Positions 25,150-37,383 are shown, counted from the stretch's first letter. The stretch: DNA of 64,000 nucleotides from Parapristionchus giblindavisi (GCA_943737045.1 CALSFV010000044.1:649501-713500), one strand, 5' to 3'. Notes: generated by a model not told the origin, from the sequence alone. A program made the numbers and translations.

Positions 25150-25190
25150 CTGAATGACACCGCTCGCGAGAGAATCGACCAGGGGCCAAA
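25150..25190. repeat. Possible terminal fragment of family B
   Basis: CCGCTCGCGAGAGAATCGAC resembles the GCGCTTGCGAAAGAATCGAC end of the element at 800. Short, so tentative. Confidence 0.3.
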
Positions 25191-25861
25191 AAAGTTCATT
25201 AGATTAGCTCTGGGGTAGGACAACGTTTGATGCTGCCACACTTTCATCGTTCAAGAATTATATTGTTAAACATTGGAAATTGTAATGGAAGAATAGGGAC
25301 TGGGCGAGCTAAAAATATTAAATTTTATATTGTACAACCAGGTAACTAATTCCCACGACTAGAAATGTCATAATTTCGGAAAACAGTGTTCATGACATCA
25401 TCAAAAACTTATGACATCATCAAAAACCTCGGTGTTCATACTCGAAAATGTTTTCCAATGGTCGGTCACACCGAAAAATCACACCTATCACATGTATTTA
25501 TCGCATATACAAAAAGGTAATTTGTAGTCATTAATCCCTCCATCGATACGATAGATCAGGTTTGTGTCTGATAATGGCCTTGATGTATTTCTTGTTCACT
25601 GACCAAACCACAATTGAATATCCTATTATAAATACAAAATACATGATTTCTATTATTGTTTTTCTTCGTCTCTCGTTCCCAGCCGTCGAATATCATTACT
25701 GGGGGAACGTGTGCTGTCTTGTGTCTGAATTCTAAATCTGGATAGATTTCCACTTATGCATAATTCTGAAATAGTAAACAAAGGTTGTATTTCCATAAAA
25801 GACATGCAATTTCGAATATGTGAGGTTGAAATAACTTGTCTTTGGTTTATTTTTAGTATTA

Positions 25862-26201
25862 TGGCTCGTTAAAAAATAGTGGAAAACCGAAATCGGCGAC
25901 TTTCCACCCGTTAAAAAAGTACCCGGAAAGTCGAAAATGGAAACACGAAATTTGAATTCGCGCGCGCGCAAAGAGGTGCGGGAATTCAAATTCCGACTTT
26001 CCGATAGCGAATTTTCATATTTTAAGTTGAATTTCCATTTTAGCTGCTAAAAACGATGACGGAAAGTCGGAATTTGAATTCCCGCGCCTCTTTGCGCGCG
26101 CGCGAATTCAAATTCCGTGTTTCCATTTTCGACTTTCCGGGTACTTTTTTAACGGGTGGAAAGTCGCCGATTTCGGTTTTCCACTATTTTTTAACGAGCC
26201 A
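25862..26201. mobile_element. Family C foldback element (340 bp), TTA target duplication
   Basis: A near-perfect palindrome. The left end is TGGCTCGTTAAAAAATAGTG and the right end CACTATTTTTTAACGAGCCA. The arms include CCGAAATCGGCGACTTTCCA and a GCGCGCGCGCAAAGAGG core. The element is flanked by TTA on both sides (25,859-25,861 and 26,202-26,204). A 3-bp TTA duplication is what PIF/Harbinger-type transposons make, so I infer a MITE of that kind. The identical peptides open in both arms are mirror images and not genes. A diverged second copy is nested at 47,112-47,410. Confidence 0.9.
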
Positions 26202-26609
26202 TTACAGGTGGAATAATCAGGGACATAACAAACATCGGAGATGTCGTCACTGAAAATTAGCATCTTTCAAGACGAAATATATTCTTTAAAGACACAGAAA
26301 GAGACAAGTTGAAATTCACAACCCCTTTGATGACAATACCTCATAGGGAAAGAATTTGTGTGATGCCGCGCAAAGAAACGAAACGAAAAAGGGTGAGAGA
26401 GAATGTGAAATGGGTAGAGATTTTCTTTTCTTTAAACTTTTGAACAGATCATTAGAGTCAAGGGAGGGATATGAAGGACAGAAATAGGGTCTCTTACTCT
26501 CTGATCGAGAGAACTTCTCAAGTCTTTTTAACCTTATAACACATAACTCCCCTAACTCTTGACGATGCTGAGAATTCAGATGTAGTACATGTATTTTCGC
26601 CTTACCACG

Positions 26610-26680
26610 TTTCCTCTCTGTCCCTCTCTCTCTCCCTCTCTCCCTCTCTCCCTCGCTCTCTCTCTCCTTCTCTCTCTCTT

Positions 26681-26719
<39 letters not shown>

Positions 26720-26850
26720 TTCTCTATCTCTCTCTCACTTTTCTCTCCTCTCTCCCTCTCTCTCTCTCTATCTCTCCCCTCTCTCCCTCTCATTCTTCTC
26801 ACCTCTCCCTTTCTCTCACTTCCTCACCTCAATCTCCACACTTCCCCTCA
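26610..26850. repeat. CT microsatellite / pyrimidine tract
   Basis: CTCTCTCTCCCTCTCT-type repeats with a pure (CT)n core around 26,685-26,716. Confidence 0.95.
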
Positions 26851-27457
26851 CGCTTCATCTGTGATTCTCGCCTCTACTTTTTGGCCGGGGGAGGGTCCCT
26901 GAGCCCAGAAAGCGAAAAAAATTCATTTCCTTTTTTCCTTCTACAAAATTCATCTGTCTTCTCATTCTTGCAGTAGTAGATATAATTATAGCGATGCTTT
27001 AAATATATCTAAAACTCCCACGTAATCGAATCAAATCTGTTAAACTTCCGCTAGAAATATTCTGTTGAAGCCCGCACGCATTCTGAAAATGAAAAGTGAA
27101 AGCGAAATCTGTGTTTTAATCAGGATTTAAAGGTCGGATTCTGAAATGCTACTCTTTTTAGATGAACTACTTTTTCACCTGACTTTTATTTCAGCTGATC
27201 TGTTTTTTCTCTCTCTCTCGATAGAGTTGTTATTTTGCATAGACCTTTATGGACCTGTTGCTCTTTAGGTAGTCATTTGGATATAATAACCCACTCGTTG
27301 AAATAACGGCCTTTTCTAATAATATCATGTTTTCACGACTCACTAAATGATCTACCGTACACATGCTACAGACTTAAAAACATTTGTCTCGTCATTTAAC
27401 GGTGAATGTACCCAATGTTGTTGTTTGACAAAGACACACCAAACAGCATTTCGATAC

Positions 27458-27573
27458 TTAAAAGCACAATCCGAACGAATTTGAAACTCTCCGCTCCGGC
27501 AAACCTCCCTCGCTCTCTTTGTCTTCAAGTGAGTGTGCGGAGATTTTAAAATTAGCTCGAGATGTTTCTTTAA
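27458..27573. repeat. Family A palindromic mini-element, copy 9
   Basis: Left TTAAAAGCACAATCCGAACG, then GAAACTCTCCGCTCC. Right GTGCGGAGATTTTAAAATTA, then GCTCGAGATGTTTCTTTAA. Confidence 0.8.
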
Positions 27574-27999
27574 AACAACATGTACTTGTTGCAATTGCTG
27601 GAACAATGCAGTGTTGTTTCTCTCATTTCGCATACTATCTAGTCGTTCTCAATCGAACACTGCACGTTATTCAGTCTGACCATGCATCATTGATCTCATC
27701 TCTTCAATTCATCTCATATCCATCGACCCTTGACTTGCCTCGAACTCATCTTTTGGTCTATAAATGTCGTCTATAATTCATATTCATAGAATCTAGGAGA
27801 GTACACGTATGACGAGTGACGTTCGAGGTCCTCAAAATAAGCAAAAATGATCTCATAAATGGTTTCTCTAACTCCCAAATTATCTATTTTCTATTTGTGC
27901 CAAAAAGCATAATACGGTGTAGAATAGGGGATAGTAAGTGCATTCCGCCAAGAAATCCTGAAAAATTCGGGAATAATTCCCTTGGAGTATTTATTCGAT

Positions 28000-28019
28000 G
28001 GGGGGGGGGGGGGGGGGGG
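28000..28019. repeat. Uninterrupted G20 run
   Basis: Twenty consecutive G residues in otherwise AT-rich DNA. Assembly length here may be uncertain. Confidence 0.95.
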
Positions 28020-28283
28020 CAAAGGTCACTGAGTTTCCCTAAATCATGAGCCCCTTTTGTTACATGGGGTCCTTTTTAGTGATATGTACTCTGTGTGTTG
28101 TAAAAGTGACCTCTAAGTAATATGAATATTCTGGTAAAACGATGAAACTACACGTATGACACACGATGTTCAGAGGGATTAGCCTAATCCCCGAAGCCTT
28201 TCTTCTCTTATTTCGTAGTCTTGTTTCATTAGCCGATGCCGAATTCTTGTTCCTTCTTCATTTCTCCAAATTTTTCATCCCCT

Positions 28284-28385
28284 TGAGGGAGAGGGAGAGG
28301 AATAAGGAGAGGGAGAGGGAGAGGGAGAGGGGGGAAGATGGAGAGGGAGAGGGAGAGGGAGAGGGATATGGAGAGGGAGGAGATA
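28284..28385. repeat. GAGGGAGA purine tract
   Basis: Imperfect GAGGGA/GAGAGG tandem units, with ATATGG and GAAGATGG interruptions. Confidence 0.9.
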
Positions 28386-28389
28386 TAGT

Positions 28390-30930
28390 GGTAGCTAGTT
28401 ATTCCTGGATGACTACATAACGAGTTCGGGTATACATTATTTCATCTTGGCATGTATCGTGCATCGAGAGCTCATTGAAAGGGTGAATAACCTTTGTGCG
28501 TGAGATCCTTTGTCTTCATAATACTAGAGAGAACATGTTTTCATTTGAACTCATTGTACCTTTGTATCTCTAATTACCAATTTTTCCAAAATAAGTTAAT
28601 TGAAACATTGTTTGAGGCTTGTCTTTCAATATTTTGTAGTGTTCTTTATGCTGTTCTAAAGTCCGAACTCCCAAGTTTTATAGAAGAATGAGAAAGAGCT
28701 GGTAAGCTCTCAAAAGCCAGTATCTTTGGTGCCTTGCCAGTGCATTATTCAGATGTTAAAATAGATCGCCAGAAAAAAAAAACCTGTATTGTTGGAGAAA
28801 AAACAGTACTTGAATGTGGAGTGTGTTCGATTCACCATTGTTCAAGTTCCCTTTTCGAACAACAAAAGAGTCCCCTCAGCTTCCGCGTTAAATTCAATCC
28901 TTGAATCTAATATTCTATGGAAATCATTTAAAGTCTCCTGAACAGAGGATGTTTATCTGACTTTATGCTACGAATGTCCCCGACGCGTTTCCTTCCTTGA
29001 TAAATACCGAAAATTGTTTAAGTTGAGCACAGTTCAAAAGATGGGAGCCTACATGAGAAAAGCGAAAGATGAGGCGTTTTGAAAGAAAAACAACTGATGT
29101 GATGTGACAAATTTATCAAATATAAATAAAAATCACATATGTAATATTTGAATAAAATCGCAAAAAAGAGTTCTTGTATTTCTCTAATGTAAAAGGTGTA
29201 GATTTTAGGAAAAAAACAGTAAACTTAACACGCGTGATTTGAAGAGACAAGGACTGTTCTTTTTTTCGTTCCTCTCTTTCTCGGTTTACGGTATGTTAGT
29301 GGGTTTGTCCCTTCTGTTGTAAACAATCAAGCATGCTTAATTGTGAGAGAATCTAGTGTCTTAGAGTACACAACAATTAAAATTAGGCGAATGGTTGTTT
29401 TTTTAACTAGTTTCATTTTTCTTTTTTTATCCGCTCTGCTCTTAGTCTCTTTTGGCTACGAGAGAGTATTGCCAATGGGCATTCTAAAAATTAGCTTTAA
29501 TAATAACAAAATTTACATCTAATAACAATGAAACGCACGATGATGAAATGATTTTGATAGGGATACAGTTGATCATGCTTTATTTCGTATTAACAAAGAT
29601 TAAGTAGCAGATGACTAACTGCTCATGGCTGCTAACAAATTAATTTTGGATAAGAAATTAAGCTTTAACAGGTGTTAACATGCTTGTAATCACAACTATC
29701 GTCGAAGAGATCTGTGATATTATTTATTATTTTATGATGATTTAATTTAATAATTTGATAATCTTAATTGTTTACGCATGAGTGGGTCCCCGTGCTATAA
29801 CATAGACAACCAATGATTTACGTTTAAAAAAACTGTAATCGTTCTCTGTCCGCATATCCCCTGTGTATCTCGCAGACAGAGATCAGACCTGAAATAAAAT
29901 ATATATCGACCCAATGATCTCCGTTGTATGAGTGCATCTTAAATCTGATTCTCCTTAACATAACTATTTACAATAAGGATTCAGTTGAGAAAGCATGGTC
30001 AGGTTCAAATTACCCACGGGGATATTCACGCTCTAATTTCCTGTCGTAAAAACCTATTTGAGACGTGAGAGAATAATTAAATATAAGTGAAATATCATGA
30101 TTCATCTTCCCACCCACTAAGGTCTGCGGTTATCTTGAACATTTACATTATCGTTATTTTCTTTGCACAGGGGAAAGACATCATATTAGACTGTCTATTA
30201 TAATATAATAATTTTTGTATAGGAGTTCTTTGATCGCAAATAAACTGAACACTTCTTTGTTACCCTTTTGTACGTGTGTTCGATTTAATTATATTATTGA
30301 ACGAACTACATTGCTCGAATCTATTTATTTCTTGGTACGAATTTTGTCAAAATGCCCGTCCAGTCTTTTTCATTTCTCAAGAAAAGGGAATTATGTAAAA
30401 TGTCGAAGACCCGACGGGTTGAGAACAGACTTATTGTTAGTGGAGGGAATCGAAATGGTGCAGACGAGATAATACGTACATTACTTTTTTCAAACTCAAG
30501 CGATCGGGACTAGATTTCCAGGGAGGTGTAACAGATTTTGCGCAAGTGCGTTTTATAAGAACAATAACAGTATTTTAATAATACCAAGAGAATTTAATTG
30601 ATTTGCACTCTCTTTCATGCTATATGTAACTAGCGGGTTGTCGGGAGGGGGAGAGTGACTAAATCCCGATAAAAAAACCTCGCATTGTTCTTTCGAAACG
30701 CCTATTGTTTCATGTTCTCGTCAACACCAATTTTCCGTCTGTCTCTTACTTCTTTGTTTTGTTTTAAGCTTAAACATTCAAACTTTAAGTCCTCCTCCTC
30801 CTCCTCTCTCTCTCTCGAATTCCCTCCCTCTCACTCTTTGTCTCTCATCCTCTCTGTTGCCTCCCTCTCCCTCCTCGCATCGCATCATCTTTTCATCAAC
30901 CTTCCAATCGCTTTTTCATTGTCATCTCGT
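28390..30930. other. No confident gene; one degraded family A copy
   Basis: 29,430-29,492 keeps the TCTCTTTTGGCTACGAGAG and AGTATTGCCAATG blocks of family A. At 30,402 an ATG opens a short frame (MSKTRRVENRLI...) with a GTTAGT donor-like site. A GC-rich segment after TCATTGCAG at about 30,965 could be an acceptor-bounded terminal exon. Neither is recognisable and I do not join them into a gene. Confidence 0.3.
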
Positions 30931-31017
30931 GTTTTATGACCTTATTGAATAGTTCTCATTGCAGATCCAGCGGCACCCGAACAAACTGCGGCCCGAATGA
31001 CATGCACAAATTTCTCG

Positions 31018-31110
31018 GATCTCTCTCTCTCTCTTTCTTTCTCTCTCGTTTTCTCCCTCTTCCTCTTTCTCTCCCTCTCTCTCATTCGCTCTCTCTCTCG
31101 TGTTCTCCCT
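31018..31110. repeat. CT-rich tract
   Basis: TCTCTCTCTCTTTCTTTCTC-type runs; open frames across it reflect composition only. Confidence 0.9.
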
Positions 31111-31439
31111 CTTCTTCGGTCTCCCTCTATGCTACGCCGCTTGACTTCTGTTCCTCATCCCCAACGACTCTTCCGATAATCTTAGATCTTTCTCTCGGAA
31201 CACTTTATATCCGTGGATTAGTCTCTGCCTAATCTATATTTTAAATTTCTATATGTTGATTTCCGAGACTTCTCATTTTTTCAAATCCGGAACTGGGATT
31301 ATGAGATTGTTTTTAATGGAATCAGAGTCTGAAGCCATTTATTATGAAATCATCGTGTTTTCCGTTATTCCGGGTCTATATTTGCTGCAATTCCCACCAT
31401 ACATTTATTTATATCCAAGGATAGATAGTATCTATCGGG

Positions 31440-31440
31440 T

Positions 31441-31485
<45 letters not shown>

Positions 31486-31530
31486 TCCCCCTCTCTCTCC
31501 CTCCCCCTCTCTCTCTCCCTCTCTCTCACA
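31440..31530. repeat. (CT)n microsatellite
   Basis: A pure CT core of about 40 bp followed by CCCCCTCTCTC variants. Confidence 0.95.
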
Positions 31531-31679
31531 TCATCCATTTCCCCCATTTTCGAAATCTGTTCTCGTTTCCAAATCAAGAAAGTACAATCTCCCGGGGGTT
31601 TCCTATGGGACAATGTGAGTAGTACACAGACAGATAATTGGATAGATGATAGAGAGAGCTCCGAACAGAGAACCAGACT

Positions 31680-31920
31680 AACAGACGTAGGGCCAGACAC
31701 ATGTCCGTCACCCTGCACTTCCCACATTCCTGCGGATATCGATGTTTTCTAGTGTGTACCAAACTTACAGTACCCAGAAGATACCGTAATCCTGGCAGAC
31801 GGAGAGACATAGGACCAGAAATCGTCACCCTCCACTTCCCCTTCTGATTCCCTCGGATATCTATCCTGTTCTCGGCGTCTACCGTACTTTCGGTTCCCAG
31901 AACATACCGTAATCCAGGGT
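31680..31920. repeat. Two diverged tandem units of ~120 bp
   Basis: Both units contain CGTCACCCT(G/C)CACTTCCC, then CGGATATC, then CAGAA(G/C)ATACCGTAATCC. The second unit starts near 31,795. No coding signal. Confidence 0.7.
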
Positions 31921-32273
31921 TTCGAATTTCGGTTCTCGGTTCCGCTTTAAGGGCGTCAGCTCGTTATCGGCACTGTAATCCGTGGATTCTAGTTTCGGAC
32001 AATTTTAGATCTTGCGCTCGTTTTCGGTGCAACGATGGTGCAGATTTCAGAAAATACTCAGTGCATTGCGATTATTTTGCAAAACTTATTGTTAAAGAGA
32101 ATCTGCTCTTATGTTTCCTATTTGGATTTAAGTTTTATACGAATTCTTTGAATTGTGCTCAACTACAGTGTACGAACTATGTGTTCTTTGAATTCTTCTT
32201 TCTTCGAACCTGTACGCAATGTGCAATAACACAGGAACTTCCCTTTTCACAGCTCTGCTCCCTAGACATTGTA

Positions 32274-32711
32274 TTAGGTTGTCGGGAAAGTCTTGACACC
32301 TTTTTCGATCGTTTATTTCTCGAAGCAAACAGAAGTACGTTATGGGTAATATGCTCCATCATGATCAACAGATGTAGTGCCAACGTTCGGTCAATGTGTG
32401 GTTTCCCTCTTTGTAGAACCCAGCTGGGCGCGAAGTAAAGTATTGCTTGAGTGCAGACTCGAAGGGCACGAGTCAGGCTTGCGAAAAGCTAGTAAAAAAG
32501 AGGTAAAGTGGAAGATGACGGTTGTGAAAAGCACTAATGGCATACATCGTTGCACAACTAGAGCCTGACTGATGTGAATGGAATGGGGAGCTGTTTACTG
32601 CAAAGGCCCGTCACTGCTTGGTATACACTAGTAACGAGAGAAACCCAAAGTGCAACTGCGACACACAGTAGAAAGACAAACATATATGTCAAGACTTTCC
32701 CGACAACCTAA
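32274..32711. mobile_element. Mariner-like non-autonomous element (438 bp) with TA duplication
   Basis: Terminal inverted repeats of about 25 bp: TTAGGTTGTCGGGAAAGTCT at the left and AGACTTTCCCGACAACCTAA at the right, each flanked by TA (32,272-32,273 and 32,712-32,713). A TTAGGTTG start and a TA target site are typical of mariner-family transposons. The interior has no intact transposase that I can read; the DDD/E catalytic region would not fit in 438 bp. It is probably mobilised in trans. Confidence 0.88.
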
Positions 32712-32939
32712 TACATTGAAGTATTATTCAATGCCGGACATGCGTTGCTGTGTTATATATGAGAGAGATTGTCCTTACTGTATTCGAGCTGAGCGGTCGT
32801 TTTGGAGCAATCCTGCCTTACTTCCGGGCATATTCCCTCGTCCCTCGTCCCTCGTCCCTCGATTTCGATTGATTTCGCCCGATTGGTCCTCGATTTCGAT
32901 TTCGGCTAATTGTGTTTTTGAACTATTGGCACAATACTA

Positions 32940-33191
32940 TTGACTATTATATGGAGACTTATCAACAAATGTGTTATTCACTCTCATAGTCCTTCCTCTA
33001 TTTTGATACAAATTACAGTACTCAGGAAGGATGTGAATACGGATCCGGCTCTGGAAATAAAGTATCTCGATTATTTTCCATGGCGTAGTCAAATCATCAC
33101 GTACATTCCTAAAATGACTCCAAGCAAAGAGCAACCATTGTTCCGAATGCAGTCTATAGTAGGCTTTTCATGCACGGTCATTGGTAGATAG
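32940..33191 (+). CDS. Unrecognised 83-codon open frame (weak)
   Basis: The middle part (LRKDVNTDPALEIKYLDYFP, followed by a KMTPSKEQPLFRMQ stretch) has a coding-like composition, but no domain, promoter or partner exon was found. Confidence 0.15.
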   Translation: MTIIWRLINKCVIHSHSPSSILIQITVLRKDVNTDPALEIKYLDYFPWRSQIITYIPKMTPSKEQPLFRMQSIVGFSCTVIGR

Positions 33192-33357
33192 AGATAGAGG
33201 TAGAACGATAGAAGAGACATTGGTAAAAGAGAAAGCGCGCAGGTGTTTTGTTTTCTATTATTCGCCCTGTGTTGCGGAGACGGACTAACAAAACCAGAAC
33301 AGAGAGTTTTTGATGACTCTTATTACTCGCTAGTGTGCAAGAGTAATTTTTCTCACC

Positions 33358-33474
33358 TTAAAGGTACTCCCCGAACTAATTTGAACCTCTCCGCTCGGGT
33401 CACGCTCTCTCGCGTTCTTTGTCTGAGAGTATTGACAAAGCGGAGAGTAAAATTAGCTTTAGGTGTGCCTTTAA
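33358..33474. repeat. Family A palindromic mini-element, copy 10 (reference ends)
   Basis: Left end TTAAAGGTACTCCCCGAACT and right end AGCTTTAGGTGTGCCTTTAA. The interior CTCTCCGCTCGGGTCACG pairs with TTGACAAAGCGGAGAG. This copy shows the complete TTAA...TTAA bounded form. Confidence 0.9.
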
Positions 33475-34083
33475 TATTCAGAGAAAAATCACTCCCGATC
33501 CCTATCTAAATATAAAGCATTTTTTTTTGTTCTATGGTAATCTCATTCGCAATTTGACACCATCAAACTTATGCATAATTGCACAGCGTCTCGATATACT
33601 AAATGGCTCTACTAGATGGCTTGGACATTGCAAAATTATATTGTGAAGGTCGTAATTATGATTGTCTGACGTCTAGAAGTGACGTCGGAATTTCGTTGAA
33701 CTTTGTTTGACTGTAGTTCAAGAAACCAATGTTTCTTGAGAATACAATAGTCTCTCATCCAGAATTTGGACACATTCAAATTTAATATTATAGAAATTCA
33801 ATTTTTTTCATTTTTTTATGTATATTAGTTATTACAGTAGTTACGGTAGCTATTCAATGTTATAGTAGTAGTTCAATGTGATTACTTAATTATTACGATA
33901 TTACGCGAAACCGAGGTTTGCAAGGATTCTTGCTCCGTAAGAGTTTAATATTCGTGCATACCATCAACCATTCAATTCTTGGAACGAGCATCCTGGAATT
34001 AACAAAAGATGCATTCACAGTGTAGAAAATTGAATTTACAACCATAAAAACGATGAAAACAAGCCATTCCATATGGCCATTTA

Positions 34084-34398
34084 ATGCATATGCACGTTTT
34101 TCGTATTTTTTACTTACAAAGAACTAGATACATAATCTCCACTGCTGGGTTTGTGATCTGTCCAATAGGCATCAAATTACAAACAATTTGGATATTTGAT
34201 TTTACATGTTTAATAGTTTGTCGCTTGCTCTATATGCTACTATCATTAGCAGGTGCTAAAGTACGAGGGAGCAGAAGTCTCGGAGAGAAGCCAGTCTATG
34301 TACTTTTCCTCATATCACTTGCACTAAATCCAATTACACTTTTCCCATTGCATGATTTATTTATGATTGCACATTTAAAAATCATAACGGTATCATAG
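34084..34398 (+). CDS. Unrecognised hydrophobic open frame (weak)
   Basis: 104 codons with two hydrophobic stretches separated by a basic GAKVRGSRSLGEK segment that directly follows an ATTAGCAG acceptor-like site. No family recognised; it may be chance. Confidence 0.12.
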   Translation: MHMHVFRIFYLQRTRYIISTAGFVICPIGIKLQTIWIFDFTCLIVCRLLYMLLSLAGAKVRGSRSLGEKPVYVLFLISLALNPITLFPLHDLFMIAHLKIITVS

Positions 34399-35159
34399 CA
34401 GAATGGTTTGATTACTGTAGCGACCCGGAAAATATGATCGAAATAGAATTATTGGCTAGAATCTAGTGGCTAATAGTAAAAAGTTTTGGGTTCCTCTTGA
34501 ACGCCCTAGACGAAAACAAGTCTGAATGTCAAATATGCACTGGGCGCCAAAAAGTCCGACCAGTTGCCCTCACACTCTCTCTATCTGTCCCTCTCTCTAT
34601 CACTCTCCCTCACTCCCTATCTTCATCCCACTCCATCCCTCTCCGATTTCAACAAATACCATAAAGTACTACGCTTTCCGCAGAATGGACGATCTATGTT
34701 TTTTATAGGCTCAACATATCTCTCGCCTCTGTAACACTGAATCTTTAATGCTAATTGTAGTGTACTTCATTCACGTGAACTTGCGATGAGCCTATATATT
34801 CATAAATGTTTAATTATTACCAGACTCGACCCTATTAGTCGTGTTCACAAAATTCATGAATCATTTACGCTTTTATACTTTTCTGGGATGAATAGATGCC
34901 TGTTGAAAAGCGTATCTGTCATGTTGGACGGCATTGAAAGTCATTTCGTACGTGAAAGATAGAAACGAACGTGGATCTTCGTCGTGACTGGCACGTGAAC
35001 GATGCTTATTTTGCATAAGGATGCCCCCAACTTCCCTTCAATCCACACTGTTCATTGTGAACATTTCTGTCAAGGTGGTGAGAAGCCCTAACAATTCAAA
35101 CGAAAAAAATATGTTTCATGTTTTGGATGATCTTTGTAAAAGAAAAAAAGAGGCAAAGA

Positions 35160-35232
35160 TTATGCCGCGGTGCGGGATCGAATTTATCGCAATCAAAATT
35201 ATACGCAATGATGTTATCCACTAGACTACCTT
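35160..35232 (-). repeat. tRNA-like fragment (possible tRNA-derived SINE)
   Basis: Minus strand: A-box-like GTAGTCTAGTGGATAAC and, about 36 nt later, B-box-like AAATTCGATCCCGC. The 48.5 kb fragment shows the same pair of boxes. No complete cloverleaf. Confidence 0.45.
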
Positions 35233-35372
35233 GCGTTCGTGGTTTGAGATTTTGGAGAACAAAGGAGCATCATCGACAACTGATTCTTGTGATGCCATTC
35301 ATAAGGCCCGGACGAGTTGAGATCCCCCCAGCTTGGTAAGGCTGTTTAGAGCAGAATAGGTCTCAATAATGC

Positions 35373-35519
35373 ATGAGTCAGTATTATTTGCTTCAAGTGC
35401 GAATTGAGGAAGACAAAGGAGGATACTATTGTATTATATTTAGATTGGATTTGCGCAACAATCATCAATACGATGAATTGGATAGAATCTGGAAGGAAGT
35501 AGGAAGGTTCATCTCTCTC
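35373..35519 (+). CDS. Candidate coding segment, unrecognised (weak)
   Basis: An ATG-started frame of about 49 codons (MSQYYLLQVRIEEDKGGYYC, continuing with charged and aromatic residues to KEVGRF) runs into a CT-rich tract. Composition is coding-like; no domain or splice partner was found. Confidence 0.18.
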
Positions 35520-35625
35520 CATCTCTATCTTGCTCTCTCCCTCTCTCTATCTTTCCATCTCCCTCTCTCTATCTCGCTCTCTCCCTCTCTCTCCCCACTT
35601 TTCCCCTCTCCCTCTCTCCTCCCTT
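35510..35625. repeat. CT-rich tract
   Basis: Mixed CTCTATCT and CCCTCTCT runs. Confidence 0.9.
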
Positions 35626-36084
35626 CCCAATCATTTCTCAACACTTCTTCATCACATAAAGTCCTCCCGTGTGTGAAAACGATCAATCAAATGATTTGTA
35701 TGATGTGAACACAGAAGAGAGTTGTGGAATGATCAGCATAGAAAGAGAAGAGAGAATAAGGGAGTGAGATCGATTGACAGAGAGATAGAATTTATCACAT
35801 TTGGTTTTTTTCAAAAATTATATAATTTCGAATTTTCATCAGTTTCATAGTAGAATCCTTTTGAGTTTATTGAATTATTTCAACAAGAGTTCATTTTGGT
35901 GTGGGAGGGGGAAAAAATTTTGATGAACAATTATTGGTTATTTATTGTGTTTTGAGGTAACCTTCGTGCATTTAACCCGTCGCTTTTCATTTGCTCAGGG
36001 GATCAGCAAATATCTTTGATCGAGCAACTTTGATGATTATTTATACCTATCATGTGACATCTTCTACTGCTCTTACTTTTCTTG

Positions 36085-36193
36085 CACACACTAGGTAATT
36101 TGAAATTCTTCGATCTTGTTCTATCGCTTTCTTTGTCTGCAAGAGGGTTTTGCAAGATCGAAGAGTAAAATTAGCTCGGGGTGTGCATTTAAG
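36085..36193. repeat. Family A palindromic mini-element, copy 11
   Basis: GGTAATTTGAAATTCTTCGA and TCTTGTTCTATCGC on the left. TTGCAAGATCGAAGAGTAAA and TTAGCTCGGGGTGTGCATTT on the right. Confidence 0.8.
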
Positions 36194-37282
36194 GATTGAG
36201 AGATAATGGATAATTATTATTGGTTCAAGGTCTGACGTAAAGTTGGAGAATCGGTTGAAAGAAACAAGGAAAAAGGGGTATTCCATCCTTTTTAGCGCCA
36301 AAAGTAGCTTCTTATAAAGTGTTTTTTAAGCGCCGAACACCACATCATCCGTAATCTTCTATAATTTATGCACATCTAATCCTCTTATACCTTTAGAGAT
36401 CCCTATAATCCCTTCATCTTACTGTTTCTCATATTCACCTTCTCTTCTACTTCTCTAATCTCTATCCAAACTCCTCCCACTGTTCAATCCTGTCACAGAG
36501 TACACTTTGGCCCCTATTCTTTCGGTCTATTTTCTTCCTTGTTTTGGTTTTATTTTCGTCGATTGTGTGTATCCGCCCTCTATCGTCACCCATCCGTTTG
36601 ATGTACTCCATACTCAGATGGAACGAAAATCATCTGTCAGTCTGCATTTCGCATTGTATTATTAATCAATTAGCCGTGTTTCATATGATTTAGATTTTGT
36701 ACTCAAAGTGGAATAGCTATGTGATGTTTCATGAATTGTAGCACGAGGTGTTGTCTGTCTGCCTGTTTCTATCAGTTTCGATGATATATCCGACAAGGTA
36801 CGAAACAGCTATTGAGATTAATGAAATAATTCGCAAAGAAATCATAAGTCTTTTGATGGTTAAGCTTATTCATAAATATTTACACCTAAATTTACTCATG
36901 TCATTTCTATTTCTCTTTAGGTTCCTCTCAATGCGTGCCCCTATTTCTGCCTTTCTATGTATATAAATAATAATTACAAAAATGCTGCCATACCAAATAA
37001 CGTGAATGTCTCAATTAAATTAAATAGCAAGTTATCGTTCGCTTTTTTAATACCACCTAGACATACTCTCATGTTTTCTTCCTTTACTTGACTCCGTTTT
37101 CTCAATGTTGGGTAGAGAAGCATTGCCGAAATACATGCAAATAGCGCTAATATGATGTTCAGAAGTCGAGAAAACGAAGAGAAAGCGAAAGATAGAGCAT
37201 AAAAAGTGTGTGAACAGTGGAGGGAGGTATATTATTAGTTGTGTTTATCGATTTTTAGTCAAGAAAAATCTGCAAAAGATTC

Positions 37283-37354
37283 TGACCACTGAGCGGATCG
37301 AACGCCCAACCTTTCGATCTGGAGTCGAACGCGCTACCATTGCGCCAAGCAGTC
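37283..37354 (-). tRNA. tRNA-Trp (anticodon CCA)
   Basis: Read on the minus strand, a 72-nt cloverleaf folds completely. The acceptor stem GACTGCT/AGTGGTC has seven pairs, two of them G-U. The D stem is GCGC/GCGC. The anticodon stem is TTCGA/TCGAA with loop CTCCAGA, which places CCA at 34-36. The T stem is GGGCG/CGCTC around TTCGATC, and the discriminator base is A. There is no intron and no encoded CCA tail. An A box (TGGCGCAATGGTAGC) and B box (CGTTCGATCCG) are present, and a TTTT run a few bases after the 3' end on the minus strand fits a Pol III terminator. It supplies Trp-tRNA for UGG codons. An 84-bp palindrome lies about 30 bp upstream of the 5' end. Confidence 0.92.
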
Positions 37355-37383
37355 ATGTCTAGAAACATTTCAGCGCGTGTTTG

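Noticed and set aside
25732..26253. ORFs sharing REFKFRVSIFDFPGTFLTGG on both strands
   Set aside because: Produced by the near-perfect family C palindrome.
26589..26864. Leu/Ser-rich ORFs across CT tracts (also at 31.0, 31.4, 35.5 and 41.9 kb)
   Set aside because: Composition of CT microsatellites; the opposite strand gives Glu/Arg frames of the same origin.
30402..31000. Two-exon mini-gene joining MSKTRRVENRLI to a GC-rich acceptor-bounded segment
   Set aside because: The splice sites allow it, but the result would be a tiny unrecognised peptide with no independent support.
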